From VRUE01 sp963708115 (lineage in GTDB: Bacteria; Actinomycetota; Thermoleophilia; Solirubrobacterales; 70-9), in NCBI GenBank assembly GCA_963708115.1, contig CAVPRX010000002.1, positions 434,001-498,000 on the forward strand: DNA of 64,000 nt. Direction: 5' to 3'. Positions 17,676-25,348 of the stretch are shown here, one piece after another. Within the stretch, counting starts at the first letter, position 1, and each line of letters starts with the position of its first letter. Both the position numbers and the translations under genes were made by a program. Under the pieces are notes generated by a model, which was not told the DNA's origin, ran no database searches, and saw only the letters and a program-made list of their open reading frames with translations.

Positions 17676-19124
17676 GTGAGCCGAGACCCGCATAAGGCGA
17701 GCCGCCACCACGCCAGCCGGGACGTCGCGATCCAGATCGTCGTCCGCGTGCTCAACCTCGGTCTCGGCGTCGTGGTCACGGCGCTGGTCGCGCGGGCGCT
17801 TGGCGATGCCGGCTTCGGGCAGTGGTCGACGATCCTCGTCGTCGTCCAGCTGATCTCCTACTTCACGAGCTTTGGCGTAGAGAGCGTCGTCATCCGGGAA
17901 GCGACGGCCGACCCCGATCGCGAGGGCGAGTGGCTGGGCGCCCTGCTGATCCTGCGCTCGCTGCTCTCGGTGCCGGCGATCCTCGTCGGTCTGGTGGTCG
18001 TGCTGCTGCTACAGGAAAGCACCGCGATGCTCGTCGCCGGGCTGGTCCTGCTCGTCCAGACCCCGTTCAACGTCGGCGCCTCGCTGCGGGTCACCCACCA
18101 ACTGCGGGTGAGCAACTGGGTCCCGATGGCGATCCTGACGCTGAACAGCGTCCTTTGGGGTGGCGCGGTGGTCTTCATCTTCGTCGCCGGCGGTGGGCTG
18201 GTGCCGCTGGCGATCGCGATGACCGCCACCAGCATCTTGACGGCGACGCTGCAGGCGATCGCCGCGGTGAAGATCGCCCGGCCGAACCTGCGCCCCTCGC
18301 GCGAGGCGACGATGAGGCTGGCACGTGTCGGGCTTCCAGTCGGCCTCTCTGGATTGCTGGTCTTGGCCTACGCCAGGATCGACCAGCTGCTCGTCTTCGC
18401 GATCGCCGGCAGCACCGCGGCCGGCCTCTATGGCGCCGAGTACCGGATCGTCGAGCAGGCCCACCTGATTCCGGTCTCGGTGATGACCACGCTGATGCCG
18501 ATCCTGGCCGCCGCCTGGACTGTGAACCGCGAGCGCGCGCTGCGCATCACCTGGCTTGCCGCCGAGTACCTCACGGTCGCCTCGCTCGGCGGCCTCGCCG
18601 TATCCCTTGTCGTCGCCAGGCCGCTCACCGTCCTCCTCTACGGCGAGGATTTCGCCAGCGCGGCACCTGCACTGCCGGTGCTTGCCGGTGCGTTCGTGTT
18701 CATCTGCTTCGGCTACCTGACCGGCAACCTCGTGCTGATCGCGGGGCTGCAGCGGCGGCTCGTCGAGATCGGGCTGATCGGGCTCGTGGTGAACGTGATC
18801 GGCAACGTGGTGCTGATCCCCGCCTGGGGCTTCATGGGCGCCGCCTGGATGACGCTGGCCACCGAGGCTGTGGTCGTGATCGCGACTGCGGCGATGCTGC
18901 GCCGCCGCGTGGGGCTCACCTTGCCCCCGTTGGGTCGGATGGCGCGGGTGGTTCTCGCCGCGCTCGTGCTCGCCGCGCTGCTGCTTGCCGCGGACGGGCT
19001 AGATGCCTCGCTTGCGATCCTGCTGCTGATCGCCGCGCTCGCATATCCCGCGCTGTTGCTGGGCTTGCGCGCCGTCGATCTAGACGAGCTCAGAGCGCTG
19101 CTTCGCGAGCGCGCGGCTGCCTGA
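17676..19124 (+). CDS. Wzx/MATE-like polysaccharide flippase (second copy)
   Basis: The 482-residue membrane protein is homologous to the flippase at 1816 throughout. Both have VLNLGLG near the start, LVLAYARIDQ in the middle and SAAPALPVLAGAFVFICFGY-like sequence later. About 12-14 hydrophobic segments are visible. The start is GTG at 17676 (SRDPHKASRHHASRD), matching the paralogue's short basic N terminus. Like the first copy, it ends inside a convergent minus-strand gene (45-base overlap with the nucleotidyltransferase). Two flippases in one locus may serve two repeat units or result from duplication of a cassette. Confidence 0.85.
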   Translation: MSRDPHKASRHHASRDVAIQIVVRVLNLGLGVVVTALVARALGDAGFGQWSTILVVVQLISYFTSFGVESVVIREATADPDREGEWLGALLILRSLLSVPAILVGLVVVLLLQESTAMLVAGLVLLVQTPFNVGASLRVTHQLRVSNWVPMAILTLNSVLWGGAVVFIFVAGGGLVPLAIAMTATSILTATLQAIAAVKIARPNLRPSREATMRLARVGLPVGLSGLLVLAYARIDQLLVFAIAGSTAAGLYGAEYRIVEQAHLIPVSVMTTLMPILAAAWTVNRERALRITWLAAEYLTVASLGGLAVSLVVARPLTVLLYGEDFASAAPALPVLAGAFVFICFGYLTGNLVLIAGLQRRLVEIGLIGLVVNVIGNVVLIPAWGFMGAAWMTLATEAVVVIATAAMLRRRVGLTLPPLGRMARVVLAALVLAALLLAADGLDASLAILLLIAALAYPALLLGLRAVDLDELRALLRERAAA

Positions 19125-19742
19125 GCCACCGCGATAAGCATTGCCTGTTGCGAGTGCTCTTTGTGCAGTCCGCAGGTTCGACTCGTGACGCCGGCGCTCG
19201 CGGTGAGAGCGGATCCGGTTTCCGGTGTGCGCCTCGACCTGGAGGCTCGCCGAGACGCATTTGACCTTGCGCCCGTCGATCGATCCGTTGGCCACGCTCG
19301 TTCCCAGGGCGGTCAGGCACATCGGGTGCAGGTCCACGACCCGCATCGCCGCGTCACGCATCACGACCACGTCGCCCTGCTTGCCATGCTCCAGGAAGGG
19401 AACCGGAGCTGGGTTGCGGAACCACTCTTCGAAGCCAAGTCCGCGTAGCGTGACGAGCGCCGTGTCGAGATCGCCGTGGTCGAGGATGAGGTCGATATCG
19501 CGGTGGGCGCGCTGCTGTTCGCCGACCAGGGCATCGATGCCCCAGCCGCCCATGACGACGGTGCCAACGCCGGCGCCGTCCAGCGTCTCGAGGACGAACA
19601 GCGCGGTGGAAACCGGCATCGGGGGGTTCTGGTAGACGATCCGGCTCAGCACCGCCTTCACTCTCCGTGGTGCGGGCAGGGCCCAGACGAGCACGTTGAG
19701 CCGATCGGTGAAGCGGGTCCGGTGACTGGCTCTCTCCCCCAC
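19080..19742 (-). CDS. Pol-beta-like nucleotidyltransferase (LnuA/AadB-type fold), copy 1
   Basis: The 220-residue protein has VVMGGWGIDALVGEQQRAHR followed by DIDLIL. This is the GG[WS] ... DxD nucleotidyltransferase motif in the form seen in lincosamide and aminoglycoside adenylyltransferases. The first ~45 residues (NVLVWALPAPRRVKAVLS) are an unusual hydrophobic/basic extension shared with the neighbour. GTG 19742 was chosen because the same extension begins at a GTG in the paralogue. The C terminus is basic. It may adenylylate a small molecule or a sugar in this locus; antibiotic resistance is only one option. The 3' end overlaps the flippase gene by 45 bases. Confidence 0.7.
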   Translation of the reverse strand: MGERASHRTRFTDRLNVLVWALPAPRRVKAVLSRIVYQNPPMPVSTALFVLETLDGAGVGTVVMGGWGIDALVGEQQRAHRDIDLILDHGDLDTALVTLRGLGFEEWFRNPAPVPFLEHGKQGDVVVMRDAAMRVVDLHPMCLTALGTSVANGSIDGRKVKCVSASLQVEAHTGNRIRSHRERRRHESNLRTAQRALATGNAYRGGSGSRALAKQRSELV

Positions 19743-19822
19743 GTGAAGATATTTAACAGGATGAGGGCCAGATGAGCCAAAACCTGTGCATCGGGAACGG
19801 CGATGTAGGCGATCGAGCGAGG

Positions 19823-20458
19823 TCAGCGAGTCTTGTCGGAGGCTTGCGCCCGCGGCGTCGACTCGGCTGGGAGCGCTTGAGTGGCAGCCGCGAGGTTTTT
19901 CCGGTAGCGCCTCTTCACCCGGCGGGAGCGCGCGCGGCTTTTCGCGTTGGCCTGGATCTGAAGCTCCGCCGACATGCAGGGGACGCGACGGCCGCCGATC
20001 GTTCCCTCGGCAAGAGCGGGCCTCGGGTGATCGAAGCGCATCGAGTGGAGGTCGACCACGCGCATAGCCGGGTCGCGGACGACGACGGCGGCCTCCAGCT
20101 CCAGGTCGCCGAAGGGTGTCGGGGAGGCGTTGCGGAACCACTCCACGAAGCCGATCGCGTACAGCGCCATCAGGGCTTTGTCGAGGTGCTCGCGATTGAC
20201 GATCAGGTCGAGGTCGTGGTGCGGTCGCAGCTGCTTTCCGGCCAGCGCGTCGGCCCCCCAGCCGCCCATCAGGGCCACTTCGATGCCGCCGGCTTCGAGT
20301 GCGGCCATGGCGATCAGGACGGTGGCGATCGGCATCGGCGGGTTCTGGTAGACGAGCCTGCTCAGCAGCGCCTTGAGTCGCCGTGGCGAAGGCAGCGCCC
20401 AGACGATCACGTTGATGCGGTGCGTGAACCTCGTCCAGAGTGGCGCGCGCTCCTCCAC
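19823..20458 (-). CDS. Pol-beta-like nucleotidyltransferase (LnuA/AadB-type fold), copy 2
   Basis: This 211-residue paralogue of the gene at 19080 carries ALMGGWGADALAGKQLRPHH then DLDLIV, giving the GGW and DxD nucleotidyltransferase motifs. It shares the N-terminal NVIVWALPSPRRLKALLS extension and the VYQNPPMP junction. The start is GTG 20458, two bases after the stop of the upstream zinc-ribbon gene, so it belongs to the operon beginning at the B12 mutase. The two copies are tandem and separated by 80 bases. The substrate is unknown. The basic C-terminal tail (KSRARSRRVKRRYRK) is common to both and may bind nucleic acid or membrane. Confidence 0.7.
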   Translation of the reverse strand: MEERAPLWTRFTHRINVIVWALPSPRRLKALLSRLVYQNPPMPIATVLIAMAALEAGGIEVALMGGWGADALAGKQLRPHHDLDLIVNREHLDKALMALYAIGFVEWFRNASPTPFGDLELEAAVVVRDPAMRVVDLHSMRFDHPRPALAEGTIGGRRVPCMSAELQIQANAKSRARSRRVKRRYRKNLAAATQALPAESTPRAQASDKTR

Positions 20459-20460
20459 GC

Positions 20461-21027
20461 TCAGTGAGCCTCGCCGGAGGCGTGGGCGGGAGGTCGCGAC
20501 TCCTCGGCCAGCGAGGTGATCTCGAGCGGGCCGTTGGCGGCGGCTTCGAGCACCTCGGTCGCCTCTTCGGCCGAGCGGGCGTAGAGCTCGACCAGCATGT
20601 GGACGACGATCCGCTCCTCGTCGTGCTTGTGAAAGCGGACGTGGGCGAAGAACTCGCGTACCCCTGCCTCGCCAAGGGCGCCGTAGGCGAGCAGCTCGGC
20701 CGCTTCGGGCCCGGCGCAGCTCTCGACCCGATCCTGATCGACGGTGACCGTGCAAGAGGCGACCCAGGGGGTGCCGGCGACCATCCTTTCCCAGCGATCC
20801 TCGATCGGCACGACGCGATCGTCCTGGAAGGTGAGGTGGGGCTGGTCGTGCATGCAGTCGAGGCACTGCACGACCGATTCCTGCACTTCGTCGATCCCTT
20901 CGGCCGGCACGCCGGTCTCGGGATCGACGCGGCGGATCGCGTCGTAATGGATCTGGATCTCGAGGTTGCTGGACCAGCAGCGGTAACAGCGCAGCCAGGC
21001 CGAGCGGTCCCCGTTCAGCTCGCTCAT
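20461..21027 (-). CDS. Conserved hypothetical protein with N-terminal CxxC pairs
   Basis: This 188-residue protein has two Cys pairs near its start, LRCYRCWSSN and VVQCLDCMHD, suggesting a zinc ribbon or similar metal site. A soluble alpha/beta region follows (FFAHVRFHKHDEERIVVHML). I do not recognise the family. The ATG start at 21027 overlaps the stop of the L-2-hydroxyglutarate oxidase gene (ATGA), so it is co-translated with that operon. Nothing in the sequence assigns an enzymatic role. Confidence 0.75.
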   Translation of the reverse strand: MSELNGDRSAWLRCYRCWSSNLEIQIHYDAIRRVDPETGVPAEGIDEVQESVVQCLDCMHDQPHLTFQDDRVVPIEDRWERMVAGTPWVASCTVTVDQDRVESCAGPEAAELLAYGALGEAGVREFFAHVRFHKHDEERIVVHMLVELYARSAEEATEVLEAAANGPLEITSLAEESRPPAHASGEAH

Positions 21028-22253
21028 CCCTGCATTGTCGCAGCCAGCTCGTCGGCGATCAGCCGGGCGATCGCCAGCGAGGAGGTTGCGGCGGGGGAGG
21101 GGGCATTGCGAACGTGGACCGCGCGCTCGGTGCGGTGGACGACGAAGTCGTCGACCAGGGTGCCGTCGCGATCGATCGCCTGGGCGCGGACCCCGGCGGG
21201 GCCGGGTTCTGCGGCGACGCCACGCAGGGCGGGAACCAGGCGTGCCGCTTCGGCGGCGAACGCCCGCTTGCTGGCGGCATGGCGCATCTCGAGCAGCCCG
21301 GCGCGCCAGTTGCGCGCCGCCATCCGCCAGGTCCCGGGCCAGGCGAGCGTCTGGGCGACGTCGCGCGGTCGCACGGTCGAGAGCCGGTAGGCGTCGCGAG
21401 CCGGCGCAAGCAGGGCACTGGGACCGATCAGCACGCGGCCGTCGACGGTCGGGGTCAGGTGGGCGCCGAGGAACGGCAGGTCGGGATTTGGGACCGGGTA
21501 GACGTTGCCGCGGATCAGCCCGGCGGCCTCGCGTGGCAGGGCCAGGTAGCCACCGCGGAAGGGGACGATCCGCGGGCTCTTCGGCGCCCCGCAGGCGACG
21601 GCGAGGCGATCCGACCAGAGCCCGGCGCAGAAGACGGCACCCGACGCGATCGTCGTGCCCTGCGAGTGCCGCAAAGCGATCCGGCTGCCGCTCTCCGTAG
21701 CGGTGGCGACCGCAGCACCGGTGTGGATCGTGGCCCCGGCCTGGCGCAGGTCGGCGGCGTAGGACTCGGCGACGGCGCCGAAGTCGACGATTCCGGTGCG
21801 CGGCGAGTGCAGGGCGGCGGCTCCCCGCGCAGCGGGCTCGACCTCCTGGATCTCCCCAGCGTCCAGGCGGCGCAGCCCCGGCACCTCGTTGGCGCGCCCG
21901 CGGCGCTCGAGCTCGTCGAGCCGCTCGAGCTCGCCCTCGTCGACCGCGACGATCAGCTTGCCGGACTGCTCGTAGTGGATCCCGCGCTCGTCGCAGTAGG
22001 CGTAAAGCTCGCGGGCCCCTTCGACGCACAGCCGCGCCTTCAGCGATCCCGGCTGGTAGTAGATGCCGGCGTGGATGACGCCGCTCGAGTGGCTGGTCTG
22101 GTGGCCGGCGAGCCGCTCTTCGGCCTCCAGCACGCAGAGCCGCGCGTCTGGGTTCCGGGCTAGCAGCTCACGGGCAACCGCCAGGCCGACGATTCCACCG
22201 CCGACGACCGCGAGGTCGCACTCGGAGGGGGGAGGGCCGCCGGCGACGCTCAA
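21024..22253 (-). CDS. lhgO: L-2-hydroxyglutarate oxidase-like FAD enzyme
   Basis: The 409-residue DAO-type flavoprotein has an FAD-binding motif DLAVVGGGIVGLAVARELL (G18, G20, G23), then HQTSHSSGVIHAGIYYQPGS, a strong signature of L-2-hydroxyglutarate dehydrogenase/oxidase, and later PFLGAHLTPTVDGRVLIGP. It oxidises L-2-hydroxyglutarate to 2-oxoglutarate. The start is TTG at 22253, overlapping the mutase stop as TTGA. No ATG or GTG lies between there and the Rossmann motif, so TTG is well supported. The link with the upstream mutase operon may reflect dicarboxylate metabolism, which is inference. Confidence 0.85.
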   Translation of the reverse strand: MSVAGGPPPSECDLAVVGGGIVGLAVARELLARNPDARLCVLEAEERLAGHQTSHSSGVIHAGIYYQPGSLKARLCVEGARELYAYCDERGIHYEQSGKLIVAVDEGELERLDELERRGRANEVPGLRRLDAGEIQEVEPAARGAAALHSPRTGIVDFGAVAESYAADLRQAGATIHTGAAVATATESGSRIALRHSQGTTIASGAVFCAGLWSDRLAVACGAPKSPRIVPFRGGYLALPREAAGLIRGNVYPVPNPDLPFLGAHLTPTVDGRVLIGPSALLAPARDAYRLSTVRPRDVAQTLAWPGTWRMAARNWRAGLLEMRHAASKRAFAAEAARLVPALRGVAAEPGPAGVRAQAIDRDGTLVDDFVVHRTERAVHVRNAPSPAATSSLAIARLIADELAATMQG

Positions 22254-24244
22254 GCGGTCGCGCCGGCTGTGGCGCGCTGCTCGATCAGGGACGCGATCTC
22301 GCCCATGATCTTGTTGATGTCGAAGTCCTTCGGCGTGTAGACGCCGGCGACGCCGGCCTTGCGCAGCCGTTCGGCATCGGCGACGGGAATGATCCCGCCG
22401 ACGACGACCGGCACGTCGACGCCCTCGTCGCGCAGGCGGCGGACCACGTCGGGGACAAGCTCCAGGTGCGAGCCGGAGAGGATCGAGAGGCCGACTACGT
22501 CGACGTCCTCCTGCAGTGCCGACTCGGCGATCTCCTCCGGGGTGAGGCGGATCCCCTGGTAGATCACCTCCATGCCGGCGTCCCGGGCGCGCAGGGCGAT
22601 CTGCTCGGAGCCGTTGGAGTGGCCGTCGAGGCCGGGCTTGCCGACGAGGATCTTGATCCGGTGGCCGATCTGCTCGGAGACCTCGTCGACGCGGCCGCGG
22701 ATCTCCACCAGCGCCTCGCGGTCGCCGGGAGGCGCCGCGCCGTCGACCCCGGTGGGGGCGCGGTAGGCGCCGAAGGCATCGCGCAGCACCTCGGCCCACT
22801 CGCCGGTGGTCGCGCCGGCCTTCGCCGCGGCGATCGTCGCCGGCATCACGTTGGCGCTCTCGTCGGCGGCGACCCGGCCGAGCTCCTCCAGCGCGGCGCT
22901 TACGGCGTCGCCGTCGCGCTCGGCCTTCCATTGCGCCAGTGCCTCGACCCGTTCGCGCTCGACCTCGGGGTCTGGGGTGAGGATGCCGCCGTCGGCACCG
23001 GCGGTGAGGGGGGAGTCCTCGCTCTCCTTATAGGCGTTTTGGCCGACCACCACCAGCTCGCCGCTCTCGATTCGCCCCACCCGTTCGCGGTGGGACTCGA
23101 CCAGGCGGGCCTTCATGTAGGGGACGGCGGCGACCGCGCCACCGTGCTCCTCGACCACGGCCATCTCCGCCCTGGCGCCCTCGGTCAGCTCGTCGACCAG
23201 GCCGTCCATGACGTGGGAGCCCGCGAAGATGTCTGGGTACTCGAGCAGGTCGGTCTCGTTGGCCAGGACCTGCTGGATGCGCAGGCTCCACTGCTGATCC
23301 CAGGGACGGGGCAGGCCCATCGCCTCGTTCCAGGCCGGCAGCTGGATCGCGCGGGCACGCGCGTCGCGGCTCAAGGTCACCGCCAGCGCCTCGAGCACGA
23401 TGCGCTGGATGTTGTTCTCCGGCTGGGCCTCGGTCAGGCCGAGCGAGTTGACCTGGACGCCGTAGCGGAAGCGCAGCATCTTCTCGTCGGTGACCCCGTA
23501 GCGTTCGCGGCCGATCTCGTTCCAGAGCCGGCCCATCGTGCGCAGCTTGGCGATCTCCTCGATCAGGCGGATGCCGGCGTTGACGAAGAAGGAGATGCGG
23601 CCGAAGACCCGCGGGAAATCGTCCTCGGCGACCTGGCCGCGTGCTTTCACTTCGTCGAGCACGGCGATCCCGGTCGAGAGCGCGTAGGCGATCTCCTGCA
23701 CAGGCGTCGCACCCGCCTCCTGGAGGTGGTAGCTGCAGATGTTGGTCGGGTTCCAGCTCGGCACCTCGTTGACGGTGAAGGCGACCATGTCGGCGATCAG
23801 CCGCATCGAGGGCTCCGGCGGGAAGGCGTAGGTGCCGCGCGAGAGGTACTCCTTGATGATGTCGTTCTGCGTCGTCCCGGTCAGCTTCGATCGCTCGACG
23901 CCGTTCTCCTCGGCGACCGTGGCGTAGAGGCCGAGCAGCCAGGCGGCGGTCGCGTTGATCGTCATCGAGGTGTTCATCTCGTCGAGCGGGATGCCGTCGA
24001 AGAGCTGGTGCATGTCGCCCTTGTGGGCGATCGAGACGCCGACCTTGCCGACCTCGCCGCGGGCGAGGATGTGGTCGGGGTCATAGCCGGTCTGCGTCGG
24101 CAGGTCGAAGGCGACCGAGAGGCCGGTCTGGCCCTTGGCGAGATTGCCCTTGTAGAGCTCGTTGGAGCGGCGGGCGTCGGAGTGGCCCGCGTAGGTGCGC
24201 ATCACCCAGGGGCGGTCGCGCTCAGGCAGTCGGTGCTCGGACAT
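22250..24244 (-). CDS. meaA: B12-dependent acyl-CoA mutase, ethylmalonyl-CoA mutase (MeaA/Ecm)-like
   Basis: The catalytic TIM-barrel part includes RTYAGHSDARRSNELYKGNL, GLSVAFDLPTQTGYDPDH and SYHLQEAGATPVQE. The C-terminal cobalamin domain has the base-off motif GKPGLDGHSNG (near residue 540), then LSILSGSHLELVPDVV and VVVGGIIPVADAERL. Length (664 residues) and the RTYAGHSDA start fit the MeaA/ethylmalonyl-CoA mutase subgroup rather than two-subunit methylmalonyl-CoA mutase. ATG 24244 is preferred over the upstream in-frame start at 24265 because GGTGG precedes it. With crotonyl-CoA carboxylase/reductase at 28247, it suggests ethylmalonyl-CoA pathway capacity. It leads an operon running to 19823 or beyond. 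Confidence 0.85.
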   Translation of the reverse strand: MSEHRLPERDRPWVMRTYAGHSDARRSNELYKGNLAKGQTGLSVAFDLPTQTGYDPDHILARGEVGKVGVSIAHKGDMHQLFDGIPLDEMNTSMTINATAAWLLGLYATVAEENGVERSKLTGTTQNDIIKEYLSRGTYAFPPEPSMRLIADMVAFTVNEVPSWNPTNICSYHLQEAGATPVQEIAYALSTGIAVLDEVKARGQVAEDDFPRVFGRISFFVNAGIRLIEEIAKLRTMGRLWNEIGRERYGVTDEKMLRFRYGVQVNSLGLTEAQPENNIQRIVLEALAVTLSRDARARAIQLPAWNEAMGLPRPWDQQWSLRIQQVLANETDLLEYPDIFAGSHVMDGLVDELTEGARAEMAVVEEHGGAVAAVPYMKARLVESHRERVGRIESGELVVVGQNAYKESEDSPLTAGADGGILTPDPEVERERVEALAQWKAERDGDAVSAALEELGRVAADESANVMPATIAAAKAGATTGEWAEVLRDAFGAYRAPTGVDGAAPPGDREALVEIRGRVDEVSEQIGHRIKILVGKPGLDGHSNGSEQIALRARDAGMEVIYQGIRLTPEEIAESALQEDVDVVGLSILSGSHLELVPDVVRRLRDEGVDVPVVVGGIIPVADAERLRKAGVAGVYTPKDFDINKIMGEIASLIEQRATAGATA

Positions 24245-24336
24245 CGCCACCAATGTTATTTGCAAGGGCGGGAAATACAGCGTTCATCCGTCACGATGCG
24301 CATCTTTTCCCCGAGGCTGTGTTTAGGCTCCGGACG

Positions 24337-25029
24337 ATGAGACTCCGAATAGCAGCCTGTTTTCTTGTTGTCGTTGCGGCGCTGGCCCTTGCCGGCAGCG
24401 CTGGGGCGGCATTGATCGGCGTCTACCGGAACAGCATGGAGTCGACCGCGCAGCGTGCCCAGATCGTCAAGCTGAACGGCGACCGCTGCGGGCGTGGCGG
24501 TTCCGATCACGCACTGCGCATCACGATCGGCAAGGCCACGCCAGAATGCGCCTACCGCACCCCGGTGCTCGGGCGCGACCTCGAGGTGGCCGCGATCGGC
24601 CGCGTGCTCGACACGACGCCGACCCCGGTCCAGCGCAAGGCATATCTCGCCGTCAACCTGCGCGCCGGTGGGGCCGGCGCCCGCTATCAACTGGCGGTCT
24701 TCCCCCTGCAGCGCAAGGCGCAGCTGCGCAGGGTGGGGCCCGACGGCCGAGTCAGATACCTCCACGTCGCCCAGGGGGTCAGGACGAGAGGCCTCAACCA
24801 GGCCAACGAAATTCGCCTGCAGGCTTTCAACGTCACCAGCGGCCCGGAAAGGGGCAGCTGCCACATTCTCGCCTTCGTCGGGGGGCAGCTTGTCGCCGAC
24901 ATCACCGACCCCTCCTCGGGCGAGCTGCAAGGCCGAAGCTCGGGCGTCTCGCTGGGCGCGGTCGGCAATGCCAAGGGCGCCGTCGGCAGTTTTGACGATG
25001 TGGTCGTCCGCGTTCCCAGCCCCTTTTAG
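24337..25029 (+). CDS. Secreted hypothetical protein
   Basis: The 230-residue protein has a clear signal peptide (MRLRIAACFLVVVAALALAGSAGA) and a mature part with four visible cysteines (DRCGRGG, PECAYR, GSCHIL) and beta-rich sequence such as YQLAVFPLQRKAQL and ISLGAV-like strands. The overall pattern hints at a concanavalin/LamG-like sandwich, but no signature is decisive. ATG 24337 is chosen because it begins the signal peptide; the frame upstream lacks signal character. It is divergent from the mutase and upstream of clpS on the same strand. Confidence 0.7.
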   Translation: MRLRIAACFLVVVAALALAGSAGAALIGVYRNSMESTAQRAQIVKLNGDRCGRGGSDHALRITIGKATPECAYRTPVLGRDLEVAAIGRVLDTTPTPVQRKAYLAVNLRAGGAGARYQLAVFPLQRKAQLRRVGPDGRVRYLHVAQGVRTRGLNQANEIRLQAFNVTSGPERGSCHILAFVGGQLVADITDPSSGELQGRSSGVSLGAVGNAKGAVGSFDDVVVRVPSPF

Positions 25030-25043
25030 AGCCGTTCCGCATA

Positions 25044-25340
25044 ATGGCGTCGATGTCGACCACGATCGAGAAACCTCGCGAGGCCGGACCGGGCTCAGGC
25101 CTCGGCGGTGAGTGGCGCGTGATCGTGCGCAACGACAACCACAACACCTTCGATCACGTCGCCGAAACGCTGGCCCGCGTTCTGCCCGGCGTCACCATCG
25201 CCCGCGGCCACGAGATCGCCGATGCGATCCACACGACCGGGCAGGCGATCGTCTGGTCCGGCGCCCGCGAGCCCGCCGAGCACTACTGGGAGCAGCTCAA
25301 AGCCGCCGGTCTGACGCTCGCTCCGCTCGAGCGCGCGTAG
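25044..25340 (+). CDS. clpS: ClpS-like Clp protease adaptor
   Basis: The 98-residue protein has WRVIVRNDNHNTFDHVAETL, the core ClpS motif (hydrophobic strand, N-D-x-x-N-T-F), followed by helices. ClpS delivers N-degron substrates to ClpAP/ClpC in the cytoplasm. The second half is more divergent than usual (IADAIHTTGQAIVWSGAREP) but keeps the strand-helix order. It lies 15 bases after the secreted protein gene and 9 before the dehydrogenase gene; no other Clp gene is in the window. The start could also be ATG 25053. Confidence 0.8.
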   Translation: MASMSTTIEKPREAGPGSGLGGEWRVIVRNDNHNTFDHVAETLARVLPGVTIARGHEIADAIHTTGQAIVWSGAREPAEHYWEQLKAAGLTLAPLERA

Positions 25341-25348
25341 GGTCCCCG

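Noticed and set aside
22466..24340. Long open frame antisense to the B12 mutase
   Set aside because: It mirrors the codon structure of a clearly conserved gene and reads as Gly/Ala/Asp/Arg-rich sequence without motifs; a typical GC-rich shadow.
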